Of a stretch of 64,000 nt of DNA, positions 8,117 through 16,934 are shown in pieces (position 1 is the first letter of the stretch; every line of letters begins with the position of its first letter). A model generated the notes under the pieces. The model ran no database searches. It had not been told where the DNA came from and was given only the letters and a program-made list of their open reading frames with translations. Origin of the DNA: Saccharothrix syringae (lineage in GTDB: Bacteria > Actinomycetota > Actinomycetes > Mycobacteriales > Pseudonocardiaceae); the NCBI RefSeq assembly GCF_009498035.1, contig NZ_CP034550.1, forward strand, positions 1,674,001 through 1,738,000, read 5' to 3'. The translations under genes were made by a program, and so were the position numbers.

Positions 8117-8926
8117 ATGACCACCAACACCACACGGGCCCGGAAGCGCGGCACCAAGCTGCGCAGGCGGATCTCGGGCCTGCTCGCGCTGGGCTTCGCG
8201 CTGCTGGCCGCGGGCTTCCTGTTCAGCGCCCTGGCGCCGCAGCCGCAGACCGCGCAGGCGCAGGACGACCCGGCGCAGGTGCGGCTGGGCGAGCAGCTCT
8301 ACAACAACACCTGCATCAGCTGCCACGGCAAGAACCTCGAAGGCGTCGAGGACCGCGGCCCCAGCCTGATCGGCGTGGGCGAGGCCGCCGTGTACTTCCA
8401 GGTCTCCTCCGGCCGCATGCCGCTGGCGCGGCAGGAGGCCCAGGGCCAGCGCAAGCCCTCGAAGTTCACCGCCGAGGAGGTGGACGCGATCGGCGCGTTC
8501 ATCCAGTCCCGCGGCGGCGGCCCGCAGACGCCCGAGGAGAGCGGCGCGGCGCTGCGCGGCGAGGACCCGGCCCGCGGCGGCGAGCTGTTCCGGCTGAACT
8601 GCGCGGCGTGCCACAACTTCACCGGTCGCGGCGGGGCGCTGTCGTCCGGCAAGTTCGCGCCCGAGCTGGAGGGCGTGACCGAGGAGCAGATCTACACCGC
8701 GATGCTCACGGGCCCGCAGAACATGCCGAAGTTCTCCGACCGGCAGCTCACGCCGGAGGAGAAGCAGGACATCATCGCTTACATCAAGTCGGTGTCCGAC
8801 GGGAACAACAACCCCGGCGGCGCCCCCCTCGGCGGCCTCGGGCCGGTATCGGAGGGTCTGATCGCGTTCATCGTGGGTATCGCCGCCCTGATCGGCGTGA
8901 CCCTCTGGATCGGAGCCAAGGCATGA
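8117..8926 (+). CDS. qcrC: cytochrome bc1 complex diheme cytochrome c subunit
   Basis: QcrC replaces both cytochrome c1 and soluble cytochrome c in actinobacteria, carrying electrons straight to the CuA site of the oxidase. The N-terminus is basic and then hydrophobic (about residues 18-40), acting as a signal or anchor. Two heme-binding sites are visible, CISCH (66-70) and CAACH (162-166), each with later Met residues as possible axial ligands. A C-terminal membrane helix (about 245-265) anchors the protein. The length of 269 residues fits. The stop codon overlaps the qcrA start in an ATGA. Confidence 0.97.
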   Translation: MTTNTTRARKRGTKLRRRISGLLALGFALLAAGFLFSALAPQPQTAQAQDDPAQVRLGEQLYNNTCISCHGKNLEGVEDRGPSLIGVGEAAVYFQVSSGRMPLARQEAQGQRKPSKFTAEEVDAIGAFIQSRGGGPQTPEESGAALRGEDPARGGELFRLNCAACHNFTGRGGALSSGKFAPELEGVTEEQIYTAMLTGPQNMPKFSDRQLTPEEKQDIIAYIKSVSDGNNNPGGAPLGGLGPVSEGLIAFIVGIAALIGVTLWIGAKA

Positions 8927-10047
8927 GCGGCGAGAAGCCGACCAACCTGCCCAGCGAGGCGGAACTCGCCGGGATGAGCAGGGACGAGCTGGTCAAGCTC
9001 GGCACCAACCTGGACGGCGTGGAGCTCGTCCACTACGAGGAGCGGTGGCCGGTCAAGGGCACCCGCGCCGAGAAGCGCGCCGAGCGCCTCGTCGCCCTGT
9101 GGTTCCTGATCTCGGCGCTGTCGGGCCTGGCGTTCCTGGTCGCCTTCCTGTGGTGGCCGTGGAAGTACGAGACCCCGCGCACCGACGCGCACTTCCTGTA
9201 CAGCCTGTACACGCCGGTCATCGGCCTGACCCTCGGCCTGGCCGTGGTGGCCCTGGGCGTGGGCGCGCTGCTGTACACGAAGAAGTTCATCCCGGAGGAG
9301 CTGGCCGTCCAGCAGCGCCACGACGGCGGCTCGGCGGAGATCGACAAGGCCACCGTGGTGGCCGAGCTCGCCGACGCGGGCACGCGCAGCACCATCGCCC
9401 GCCGCTCGCTGATCAAGCGCACCGCGGGCCTGGGCGCCGGCGTGTTCGGCCTGGGCGTGCTGGTCCTGCCGCTGGGCAGCCTCGTGCGCGACCCGTGGAA
9501 GAACAGCGACTCCAAGGACTCGCTGTGGCACACCGGCTGGAAGTCGGAGAACGGCGAGAAGGTCTACCTGCGCAACTACACCGGTGACCCGCACGAGGTC
9601 GTGCTGGTGCGCCCGGAGGACGTGGAGGCGGGCGGCTACCTGACCGTGTTCCCGTTCCGGGAGTCCGAGCGGGACGACGAGCACGCCCTCGTCGCCGCGA
9701 CCAAGCGGGTCGACAACCCGGTCCTGCTCCTGCGCTTCCGCCCCGGCCAGCAGATCGTGAAGCGGGCCGGCCAGGAGGACTTCAACTACGGCGACCTGTA
9801 CGCCTATTCCAAGATCTGCACCCACCTCGGGTGCCCGGCGTCGCTCTACGAGCAGCAGACCGGTCTGCTGCTGTGCCCCTGCCACCAGTCGCAGTTCGAC
9901 GTCTTCCACTACGGCAAGCCGCGCTTCGGCCCGGCGACCCGCGCCCTGCCTCAGCTTCCGATCACGGTGGACGAGGACGGATACTTGATTGCCCGCAGCG
10001 ACTTCATCGAGGCTGTGGGTCCGGCGTTCTGGGAGCGTAAGTCATGA
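8923..10047 (+). CDS. qcrA: cytochrome bc1 complex Rieske iron-sulfur subunit
   Basis: QcrA carries the 2Fe-2S cluster that accepts one electron from menaquinol. The first half has three membrane helices, an actinobacterial feature, instead of the single helix of other bacteria. The cluster motifs are CTHLGC (299-304) and CPCH (318-321), so the ligands are Cys299, His301, Cys318 and His321. Cys304 and Cys320 form the usual disulfide. The third helix is preceded by RRSLIKR, a twin-arginine-like motif typical of Rieske export. The gene overlaps qcrC and qcrB by 4 nt each, indicating tight coupling. The length of 374 residues is normal. Confidence 0.97.
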   Translation: MSGEKPTNLPSEAELAGMSRDELVKLGTNLDGVELVHYEERWPVKGTRAEKRAERLVALWFLISALSGLAFLVAFLWWPWKYETPRTDAHFLYSLYTPVIGLTLGLAVVALGVGALLYTKKFIPEELAVQQRHDGGSAEIDKATVVAELADAGTRSTIARRSLIKRTAGLGAGVFGLGVLVLPLGSLVRDPWKNSDSKDSLWHTGWKSENGEKVYLRNYTGDPHEVVLVRPEDVEAGGYLTVFPFRESERDDEHALVAATKRVDNPVLLLRFRPGQQIVKRAGQEDFNYGDLYAYSKICTHLGCPASLYEQQTGLLLCPCHQSQFDVFHYGKPRFGPATRALPQLPITVDEDGYLIARSDFIEAVGPAFWERKS

Positions 10048-11717
10048 GCGGCATCACCACGCCGACCAAGCGGCAAGGGGCGGCTGCCCGTGCGGCCGGC
10101 GGTGCCGCGAAGTGGGCCGACGACCGGTTCCACATGGCCGGCGGCATGCGCAAGCAGCTGAACAAGGTCTTCCCGACCCACTGGTCGTTCCTGCTCGGCG
10201 AGGTCGCGCTCTACAGCTTCATCATCCTGCTGCTGTCGGGCACGTACCTGGCGCTGTTCTTCGACCCCTCCATGGAGGAGGTCATCTACGACGGGACGTT
10301 CCAGAACCTCCAGGGCATCCCGATGTCCCGGGCGTACGAGTCGGCGCTGCAGATCTCGTTCGACGTGCGCGGCGGCCTGTTCGTGCGGCAGGTCCACCAC
10401 TGGGCGGCGCTGCTGTTCATGGGCGCGATCGTCGTGCACATGTTCCGGATCTTCTTCACGGGCGCCTTCCGGCGGCCGCGCGAGATCAACTGGGTCATCG
10501 GCATCGTGCTGTTCATGCTCGGCGCGATCGAGGGCTTCCTCGGCTACTCGCTGCCCGACGACCTGCTGTCCGGCACCGGCCTGCGGGTGATGGCGGGCCT
10601 GCTGCTGTCGTTCCCGGTGGTCGGCACCTGGATCAACTGGCTGGCCTTCGGCGGCGAGTTCCCCGGCACGGAGATCATCCCGCGGTTCTACACGCTGCAC
10701 ATCCTGGTCATCCCGGCCATCATCCTGGCGCTGGTCGCGGCGCACCTGGCGCTGGTCTGGTACCAGAAGCACACGCAGTTCCCGGGCGTGGGCCGCAAGG
10801 AGACCAACGTCGTCGGCGTGCGCATCATGCCGGTGTTCGCGGCCAAGGGCGGCGGCTTCTTCGCCATCGTCGTCGGCATCACGGCCATCATGGGCGGCGT
10901 CTTCCAGATCAACCCGATCTGGAACTTCGGCCCGTACAGCGCGGCCCAGGTGTCGGCGGGCTCCCAGCCCGACTGGTACATGGGCTGGACGGACGGCCTG
11001 GTCCGCATCTGGCCCGCGTGGGAGCTCTACCTGGGCAACTACACGGTGCCGGAGCCGTTCCTGCCGTTCATGCTGGGCCTGCCGCTGCTGACCGGCGTCG
11101 CGGCGGTCTACCCGTGGATCGAGCGGAAGCTGACCAAGGACTACGCGCACCACAACCTGCTCCAGCGGCCGCGCGACGTGCCGGTCCGCACCTCGCTGGG
11201 CGTGATGGCGATCACGTACTTCATGGTGCTGCTGGTGATGGGCGCGAACGACATCTTCGCGTACAAGTTCGACGTCTCGTTGAACGCGACGACGTGGATG
11301 GGCCGGATCGGCCTGCTGGTCCTGCCGCCGCTGGCGTACTTCGCCACCTACCGGCTGTGCATCGGCCTCCAGCGGGCCGACCGCGAGGTGCTGGAGCACG
11401 GCGTGGAGACCGGCATCATCAAGCGGCTGCCGCACGGCGAGTTCATCGAGGTCCACCAGCCGCTGGGCCCGGTGGACGACCACGGCCACCCGCTGCCGCT
11501 GGAGTACCAGGCCGCGCCGGTGCCGAAGAAGATGAACAAGCTGGGGTCGGCCGGGCACCCGGTGCCGGGCAGCTTCCTGACCCCGGACCCGCCGGAGGAG
11601 ACCGCGGCGCTGGCCCGCGCCCGCGCCGAGCGCGGCGTCTCGGCGAACGACTCGCTGACCGGCGAGAACGCCACCGCGGGCGAACTAGCCGGCAAGCCGG
11701 CCCAGCCCGAAGACTGA
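10044..11717 (+). CDS. qcrB: cytochrome bc1 complex cytochrome b subunit
   Basis: QcrB is the membrane core that oxidises menaquinol and binds hemes bL and bH. The 557-residue protein has the family helices and heme-ligand regions, for example [20 protein letters not shown] in the second helix and [20 protein letters not shown] in the fourth. A long hydrophilic C-terminal tail (about 460-557) with Pro-, Glu- and Ala-rich stretches is typical of actinobacterial QcrB. It is the last gene of ctaE-qcrCAB and is followed by a strong hairpin. In mycobacteria this subunit is the target of imidazopyridine inhibitors. Confidence 0.97.
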   Translation: MSGITTPTKRQGAAARAAGGAAKWADDRFHMAGGMRKQLNKVFPTHWSFLLGEVALYSFIILLLSGTYLALFFDPSMEEVIYDGTFQNLQGIPMSRAYESALQISFDVRGGLFVRQVHHWAALLFMGAIVVHMFRIFFTGAFRRPREINWVIGIVLFMLGAIEGFLGYSLPDDLLSGTGLRVMAGLLLSFPVVGTWINWLAFGGEFPGTEIIPRFYTLHILVIPAIILALVAAHLALVWYQKHTQFPGVGRKETNVVGVRIMPVFAAKGGGFFAIVVGITAIMGGVFQINPIWNFGPYSAAQVSAGSQPDWYMGWTDGLVRIWPAWELYLGNYTVPEPFLPFMLGLPLLTGVAAVYPWIERKLTKDYAHHNLLQRPRDVPVRTSLGVMAITYFMVLLVMGANDIFAYKFDVSLNATTWMGRIGLLVLPPLAYFATYRLCIGLQRADREVLEHGVETGIIKRLPHGEFIEVHQPLGPVDDHGHPLPLEYQAAPVPKKMNKLGSAGHPVPGSFLTPDPPEETAALARARAERGVSANDSLTGENATAGELAGKPAQPED

Positions 11718-11733
11718 CCAAGCCCAACGCGAA

Positions 11734-11765
11734 GGGCCCGGCACCTGGTGGTGCCGGGCCCTCGC
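11734..11765 (+). terminator. terminator after qcrB
   Basis: A perfect 12-bp stem (11734-11745 with 11750-11761, GGGCCCGGCACC and its complement) with a TGGT loop follows the qcrB stop by 16 nt. Confidence 0.8.
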
Positions 11766-11771
11766 ACATCC

Positions 11772-12003
11772 CGCGTGTCCTCCAGTCCGACCCCGCGTGT
11801 CCTCCACTCGGACACCGCGAGTCGACCCTTCGGGACCGTCGTGTCGAACCTCCAGGACCCCCGAGTTCTACGTTCAGGACCCCTGGCCGGGGCGCGAATG
11901 TGGAACTCGGGGGTCCTGAGCGTTCGACACGACGGGTCTGAGTGTTCGACTCGCGGTGTCTGGGTGGAGGACACGCGGTGTCCGGGTGGAGGACACGCGC
12001 GGG
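11772..12003. repeat. large imperfect palindrome with nested short repeats
   Basis: About 230 nt form a nested inverted repeat. The left arm has two CGCGTGTCCTCCA units, then GTCGTGTCGAAC, then the inner sequence GGACCCCCGAGTTC. The right arm returns GAACTCGGGGGTCC, GTTCGACACGAC, and two units of GGTGGAGGACACGCG. The centre is a spacer of about 40 nt. It lies where qcrB and the Lrp-type gene converge. The inner core is shared with the palindrome at 39.6 kb although the outer units differ, and the outer units recur at 5.25 kb. No coding sequence is supported inside. Confidence 0.8.
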
Positions 12004-12005
12004 GG

Positions 12006-12290
12006 TCAGGAGTCTTCGAGGCCGATGGCGAAGGCGGCGTCGGTGTCGCGCTTGGCGTAGGAGCGGAACGAGATGTGGGTGTCCGTGTTGAGCACGCCGG
12101 GCACCTTGGAGATGCGGCCGGGCACCAGGTCGGCCAGGTCCTCGTGCTTGGCGACCTTCACCAGGGCGATCAGGTCGACGTCGCCCGCGCACGAGTAGAC
12201 CTCGGTGACGCCCTCGATGTCGGCGATCGCCTGCGCCGCGTCCGGGATGGTGTCGGCGGCGGCCTGGATCAGCACGATCGCGGTGATCAC
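12006..12290 (-). CDS. Lrp/AsnC ligand-binding-domain protein (no DNA-binding domain)
   Basis: The 94-residue product is a stand-alone RAM (regulation of amino acid metabolism) domain. It has the betaalphabeta-betaalphabeta order and the typical start ITAIVLIQAAADTIPDAAQA, then GVTEVYSCAGDVDLIALV. It lacks the helix-turn-helix of full Lrp proteins, so it cannot bind DNA alone. It may bind a small ligand or form mixed oligomers with full-length Lrp proteins. GTG 12290 is chosen because AGGAGG lies 7-12 nt upstream. The upstream neighbour is the exonuclease gene on the same strand, 40 nt away. Stand-alone RAM proteins near qcrB recur in actinobacteria. Confidence 0.85.
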   Translation of the reverse strand: MITAIVLIQAAADTIPDAAQAIADIEGVTEVYSCAGDVDLIALVKVAKHEDLADLVPGRISKVPGVLNTDTHISFRSYAKRDTDAAFAIGLEDS

Positions 12291-12330
12291 AGCGGTCCTC
12301 CTGCAAGTCGGGGTCTCGACCGCCCACATG

Positions 12331-14034
12331 CTAGTGGCCGGCGTCCCGGTACTGGTCGCGACCGGCGTCGGCGCGCGCCACCCACCCGCGCCACGACCCG
12401 GCGCCGCCCGCCGGCGAGGCCCACGGGGTGTCGCAGCGCACCAGGCGGGTGCCGGGCCGCTCCAGCCAGCGCAGCACCACGCCCACCTCCTCGGCGGGTG
12501 CGCCGAGCAGCGGCCCCTCGCCCGGCACGACGGTCTCCGCCCCGGCCACCAGCGACTCCACCACGGGCATCGGCGGCACGCCCCGCCGCGCCACCCCCGC
12601 CGAGGCCAGCCGCCCGTGCCGGACCACCGCGAACTCCCACCCGCCCGAGCCGTCGGGCCGGGCGGCCACCAGCTCCGGCAGGGCGGCGAGCGCGGCCAGC
12701 CGCTGCGCCCGGTCCAGCGCCCGCACCAGGGCCGACACCCGGTCCCGGCGGGCGGCGGCGTCCTCGAACCGGTGCGCCTGCGCCAGGGCGTCCAACTGGG
12801 CCGCCAGGGCGTCCAGCGGTGCCGTGTCGACGCCCGCGACGAGCCGCCGGAACGCGTCGGCGGCGGGCGCGTAGTCGGCCGCCGACTGCAGCCCCGCGCA
12901 CGGCGCCTTGCACCGTCCCAGCTCGTAGAGGGCGCACGGCGTGCCCGAGGGCTTGCGCGCCGGGATGCGCTGGGCGCACGCCCGCAGCGGCACGGCGTCC
13001 TGGAGCGTCTCCGCGGCGGCCTCGGCCAGGCGCCGCGACCGGAACGGCCCCAGCGCACCCGCGCGCGGCGCCCGGACCACCGACAGCCGCGGGAACGCCT
13101 CGTCGGTCAGCACCAGCCACCACGCGCCGCCCGGGTTCTTGGAGCGCCGGTTGTAGGCGGGCCTGTGCGCGCTGATCAGCCGCAGCTCCCGCACCTCGGC
13201 CTCCAGCGGGTGGGCGCACTCGACCGCGTCCACCCGCACGGCCAGCGCCACCATCTCCCGCAACCGCTTGCGGCCCTCGCTCGCGGTGAAGTACTGCCGC
13301 ACCCGCCTGCGCAGGTCGGAGGCCGTGCCGACGTACAGGACCTCCTCCGACGGGCCGCGGAACAGGTACACGCCGGGCACCGAGGGCAGGTGCGCGGCCA
13401 GCGAGCGCTTGCGGCGCTGCTCGGCGGTCACCTCCGGCAGGTAGGCGACCAGCTCCTCCAGCGAGTGCACGCCCACCGAGCCGACCCGTTCCAGCAGGTG
13501 GTGCAGCACCTCCACGGTGGCGCGGGCGTCGGTCAGCGCCCGGTGGTTGGGCTGCTCGGCCACGCCGAACAGCGCGGCCAGCGCGGACAGCCGGCAGCTG
13601 GGCGCCTCGTCGCGGGTCAGCACCCGCCGGGCCAGGCGCACCGTGCACACCACGGTCGGCCTGCGCCAGGGGTAGCCCAGGCGCTCGCAGGCGGCCTTGA
13701 TGAAGCCCACGTCGAAGCCCGAGTTGTGCGCCACGAGCACGGCGCCGGCCGCGAACTCCAGGAACGCGGGCAGCACGGTGGCCAGCCGCGGCGCACCGGT
13801 CACCATCACCTGGGTGATCCCGGTCAGGGCCGTGACCTGCGGCGGGATGCCCCGCTCCGGGTCCACCAGGGTGGCGAACTCGCCGAGCACCCGCCCGCCG
13901 CGCACCTTGACCGCGCCGATCTCGGTGATCGCGTCCTCGCCCGCCCGGCCACCCGTGGTCTCCAGGTCGAACACGACGAACGTGGTCTCGCGCAGCGGGG
14001 TGCCCAGTTCGTCGAACGTGAGCTGTTCAGTCAT
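12331..14034 (-). CDS. DEDD exonuclease / GIY-YIG nuclease fusion protein
   Basis: The 567-residue protein joins two nuclease modules. The N-terminal DnaQ-like exonuclease (about 15-190) shows FDLETTG (22-28), HNSGFDVGF and an HRALTDARAT segment, the usual ExoI, II and III signatures. A GIY-YIG domain like the UvrC N-terminus follows (about 215-300, VPGVYLFRGPSEEVLYVGTA). A cysteine-bearing tail includes CALYELGRCKAPCAG. The homologue in M. tuberculosis is Rv2191. The role is presumably DNA repair or processing, but the substrate is not established from sequence. ATG 14034 (MTEQLTFDELG) is preferred to the more upstream in-frame start because the preceding residues are low-quality. Confidence 0.9.
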   Translation of the reverse strand: MTEQLTFDELGTPLRETTFVVFDLETTGGRAGEDAITEIGAVKVRGGRVLGEFATLVDPERGIPPQVTALTGITQVMVTGAPRLATVLPAFLEFAAGAVLVAHNSGFDVGFIKAACERLGYPWRRPTVVCTVRLARRVLTRDEAPSCRLSALAALFGVAEQPNHRALTDARATVEVLHHLLERVGSVGVHSLEELVAYLPEVTAEQRRKRSLAAHLPSVPGVYLFRGPSEEVLYVGTASDLRRRVRQYFTASEGRKRLREMVALAVRVDAVECAHPLEAEVRELRLISAHRPAYNRRSKNPGGAWWLVLTDEAFPRLSVVRAPRAGALGPFRSRRLAEAAAETLQDAVPLRACAQRIPARKPSGTPCALYELGRCKAPCAGLQSAADYAPAADAFRRLVAGVDTAPLDALAAQLDALAQAHRFEDAAARRDRVSALVRALDRAQRLAALAALPELVAARPDGSGGWEFAVVRHGRLASAGVARRGVPPMPVVESLVAGAETVVPGEGPLLGAPAEEVGVVLRWLERPGTRLVRCDTPWASPAGGAGSWRGWVARADAGRDQYRDAGH

Positions 14035-14172
14035 CAACCGGGCACGGTAACCCCACGCACCGACAATCCCGCGCCCGACGGGGTCGGAGCCGCCCCGCGC
14101 CCGGTCGGAGAGCACCGGCGGGCGAGCGGGCTACGTCGTGTTACCGGATCGGTGGACGGCAGGGGTGGGCCG

Positions 14173-14178
14173 TAGCCT
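14173..14178 (+). promoter_or_regulatory. candidate -10 box giving a leaderless NYN gene transcript
   Basis: TAGCCT lies exactly 6 nt before the GTG at 14185, so transcription would begin at or next to the start codon. Confidence 0.5.
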
Positions 14179-14184
14179 GTACGG

Positions 14185-15534
14185 GTGCAAGACCCGACCG
14201 CCCCCCTGGACGAGCTCGACGCCGGCGCGCCGGCCGAGCCCGTCGAGTCCACTGTGGACTGGGGTGCGCTGCCCGAGCCGCTGCGGATGCGGCTGGCCGA
14301 GCTGAGCGCCGACGCGCTGGGCGACCTGGCGAAGGTCGACGTGCCGCAGTCGCTGCGGGCCGTGGCCCGGTTCGCGCCCACCAAGCGCGCCCGGCTCGGC
14401 AGCGGCGCCCTGGTCGCCGGGCTGAGGTCGTCGACGAACTTCCGCGCGGCCGTGGTGGAGTGGCTGCAGCGCAACCGGCCGGCGGCGCTGGAGGTCACCG
14501 CGCCCGACCCGGTCGCGGCGGGCGCCGCGGCGGTGCTCCAGGGCGAGGAGGTGGCCAACCACTTCATCGAGCTGGTCACCCGGCGCGCGGCGGACGCGGC
14601 GCTGCGGGCCGAGCGGGACGCCGCCGTGCAGCGCGCCGAGCGCCTGGAGCTGGAGCTGGAGCGGCTGCGGGCGGAGCGGGCCGAGGTCGACGGCGCGGCG
14701 GACAAGGTCCGGCAGGCCGCCGAGGTGGAGCTGGAGCGGCTGCGCAAGCGGCTGCGGGAGCAGGGCGTGCGGCTGCGCGAGGCCAAGGACCGGGCCGAGT
14801 CGGCGGCGGCCGAGGTGGAGCGGGTGCGCGCGGCGGCCGAGGTCGAGGTGCGCCGGCTGACCGCCGAGCGCGACCGGGAGCGCGAGCGGGCCGAGAACGA
14901 GCGGACCAAGGCGCAGCGGGCCGAGGCCGACGCCGAGGTGGCGCGCCAGTCGGCCAAGGAGGCCCGCCAGGCCGACGAGGTGCGGCTGGCGCTGCTGGTG
15001 GACACCCTGGACGGCGCGGTGAACGGGCTGCGCCGCGAGCTGGCCCTGGGCGGCGCCGGACCGCGCCCGGCGGACCTCGTGCGCGGCGCCAGCGCGGCGC
15101 AGGGCGCGGTCGGCCGGGTGGAGGACCCGGCGGCGCTGGACCGGCTGCTCGCGCTGCCCGCGGTGCACCTCATCGTCGACGGCTACAACGTGACCAAGAC
15201 GGGCTACCCGGAGCTGTCGCTGTCCGACCAGCGCGACCGCCTGGTGCACCAGCTGGCGGTGCTGGCGGCGCGCACCGGCGCGGAGGTGACGCTGGTGTTC
15301 GACGGCGCGGGCGTGGTGGCCGTGCCGACGTCCGGGCCGCGCGGGGTGCGGGTGCTGTTCAGCGACCCGGGCGTGCTGGCCGACGACGTGATCCGGGCGC
15401 TGGTGACCGCCGAGCCCGAGGGCCGTCCGGTCGTCGTGGTGACCTCCGACCGGGCGGTCGCGGACTCGGTCAGACGGCGGGGCGCCCACCCGGTGCCCTC
15501 CGCGGTGCTGCTGGCCCGACTCGGCCGGGTGTGA
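14185..15534 (+). CDS. NYN-domain RNA-binding/nuclease-like protein with long coiled coil
   Basis: The 449-residue protein has three parts. An N-terminal helical region (1-120) is followed by a long Glu/Arg/Ala-rich coiled coil (about 125-265). The C-terminal NYN (YacP-like PIN) domain begins at about residue 328 with LIVDGYNVTKTGYPE, followed by VTLVFDGAG and TSDRAVADSVRRRG. The conserved acids in DGYN, FDG and TSD match the metal-binding site of PIN/NYN ribonucleases, so RNA cleavage is plausible but unproven. The start GTG 14185 fits a leaderless transcript. The gene is divergent from the exonuclease gene and precedes the cell-wall hydrolase gene. Confidence 0.85.
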   Translation: MQDPTAPLDELDAGAPAEPVESTVDWGALPEPLRMRLAELSADALGDLAKVDVPQSLRAVARFAPTKRARLGSGALVAGLRSSTNFRAAVVEWLQRNRPAALEVTAPDPVAAGAAAVLQGEEVANHFIELVTRRAADAALRAERDAAVQRAERLELELERLRAERAEVDGAADKVRQAAEVELERLRKRLREQGVRLREAKDRAESAAAEVERVRAAAEVEVRRLTAERDRERERAENERTKAQRAEADAEVARQSAKEARQADEVRLALLVDTLDGAVNGLRRELALGGAGPRPADLVRGASAAQGAVGRVEDPAALDRLLALPAVHLIVDGYNVTKTGYPELSLSDQRDRLVHQLAVLAARTGAEVTLVFDGAGVVAVPTSGPRGVRVLFSDPGVLADDVIRALVTAEPEGRPVVVVTSDRAVADSVRRRGAHPVPSAVLLARLGRV

Positions 15535-15649
15535 CACGGATCGTGTTTTTAACACCACCGGGGGTCACACGGCGAGGTCATGGCTGCACCGTTCGAGGTG
15601 AAAAACGACCTCACACCGTTTTACACCCCCCGCTAGTGGACGATCGGAC

Positions 15650-15826
15650 TCGCTTTTCGTAACCTAGCCGAGATCTCGCGGCGGGCAGTCGTCCAGCCTG
15701 GGCGACGACGCGAGCTCACCGCCGAATCGGCCTGTCGGGGTGCCGAGCCGGAAACGCGAACCTGAGCTGCCGGGCAGTCGCCCGCGCCCGCGCCGGTAGG
15801 CGGTCCAGACCTGAAGGAGACACGCG
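15650..15826 (+). promoter_or_regulatory. candidate c-di-AMP riboswitch (ydaO/yuaA type)
   Basis: The roughly 300-nt leader of the NlpC/P60 gene contains blocks I associate with the ydaO class: GCCGAATCGGCC, then GGGGTGCCGAGCCGGAAACG, CGAACCTGAG, GGTAGGCGGTCCA, and a terminal AAGGAG ribosome binding site at 15814-15819. In actinobacteria this riboswitch is known to control cell-wall hydrolases such as Rpf and NlpC/P60 proteins, exactly the gene type here. I matched the motif by eye only; a covariance-model search with Rfam RF00379 would decide. An AT-richer stretch (15541-15635) upstream probably holds the promoter. Confidence 0.55.
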
Positions 15827-15831
15827 CGACT

Positions 15832-16872
15832 GTGGCGTCGCAACGACTCAAGCGCGGACTGCGCGGGGCGATGGCGGCCACGGCGGTGGCCGCCGCGGCG
15901 GTGGGCGTCATGCCCGTACCGGCCGGAGCCCAGCCGAACACACCCGCGAACGCCTCCGAGGCGCTGAAGAAGTACAACGAGCTGGCCGAGCAGGCGACGA
16001 AGCTCAACGAGGAGCTGCTGCGCGCCGAGGAGCAGCGCAACGCCAACCAGGCCGCCCTCGACCAGGCCAACGCCGAGCTCCAGCAGGCCACCCAGGCCGG
16101 CGAGCAGGCCAAGGCCGACGAGGAGGACTTCCGGGTCCAGGTCGACAAGCTCACCGAGGCGTCCTTCGAGGGCGCGCGGTTCAGCCAGCTGTCGGCGCTG
16201 CTCGTGGCGGAATCGCAGCAGGACTTCCTCAACCGCATGTCCGCGCTGGGCGTGCTGGCCTCCGACAACAGCGAGGCGCTGGGCAGGCTGTCCGGCGCGG
16301 TCGACGCCGCCGAGGACGCGCGCCAGAAGGCCGCCGACGCCCAGGGCCGCGCGCAGGCCGCCACCGACGAGGCCATCCGCATCGCCGAGGACGTCAAGAA
16401 GCGCCGCGACGACCTCGACCGGCAGAAGGCCGAGGTCAAGCAGCAGCTCGACCGGCTCACCGCGCAGGAGCGCACCAACCTCCAGTCGGTCGGCTCCGTG
16501 CCGAACGTGACCGTGCCCGAGGGCGTGGCCGGCGCCGCCCTCCAGTTCGCCCTGAACCAGATCGGCGACATGTACCAGTACGGCGCGACCGGCCCCAACC
16601 TGTGGGACTGCTCGGGCCTGACCATGAAGTCGTACGCGGACGCGGGCGTGAGCATCCCGCGCACCAGCCAGGGCCAGGCCGGCGCCGGCCGGCCGGTCAG
16701 CCGCGCCGAGGTCCGGGCCGGCGACATCATCGTCTACAACGGCGGCAACCACGTCGGCATGGCGGTGGACAACAACAACGTCGTGCACGCCTCCACCGAC
16801 GGCGTCCCGGTCAAGGTCGTGCCGATCAACAACCCCGGCACCATCTACGCGATGCGCCGCATCGCGGGCTGA
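15832..16872 (+). CDS. NlpC/P60 peptidoglycan endopeptidase, RipC/RipA-like
   Basis: This secreted hydrolase probably cuts the D-Glu to meso-diaminopimelate bond in peptidoglycan stems. A signal peptide (about residues 1-35, cleavage after PAGAQ) is followed by a long coiled coil (about 45-220), the autoinhibitory or FtsX-binding type of segment. The C-terminal NlpC/P60 domain has the catalytic Cys260 in DCSGLT and His307 in GGNHVGM. The M. tuberculosis counterpart by position is Rv2190c. GTG 15832 has AAGGAG 12 nt upstream, rather far but within the leader. The candidate c-di-AMP riboswitch in front suggests control by cell-wall or osmotic signalling. Confidence 0.9.
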   Translation: MASQRLKRGLRGAMAATAVAAAAVGVMPVPAGAQPNTPANASEALKKYNELAEQATKLNEELLRAEEQRNANQAALDQANAELQQATQAGEQAKADEEDFRVQVDKLTEASFEGARFSQLSALLVAESQQDFLNRMSALGVLASDNSEALGRLSGAVDAAEDARQKAADAQGRAQAATDEAIRIAEDVKKRRDDLDRQKAEVKQQLDRLTAQERTNLQSVGSVPNVTVPEGVAGAALQFALNQIGDMYQYGATGPNLWDCSGLTMKSYADAGVSIPRTSQGQAGAGRPVSRAEVRAGDIIVYNGGNHVGMAVDNNNVVHASTDGVPVKVVPINNPGTIYAMRRIAG

Positions 16873-16884
16873 CAGACGTGCTCC

Positions 16885-16916
16885 GGCGGGGTCATCCTGG
16901 GTGGGATGGCCCCGCC
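16885..16916 (+). terminator. hairpin after the NlpC/P60 gene
   Basis: Stem arms 16885-16897 and 16904-16916 (GGCGGGGTCATCC and its near-complement, one mismatch) flank a 6-nt loop directly after the stop codon and before the next start. Confidence 0.6.
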
Positions 16917-16934
16917 GACGCGCAACCCCGGCCC

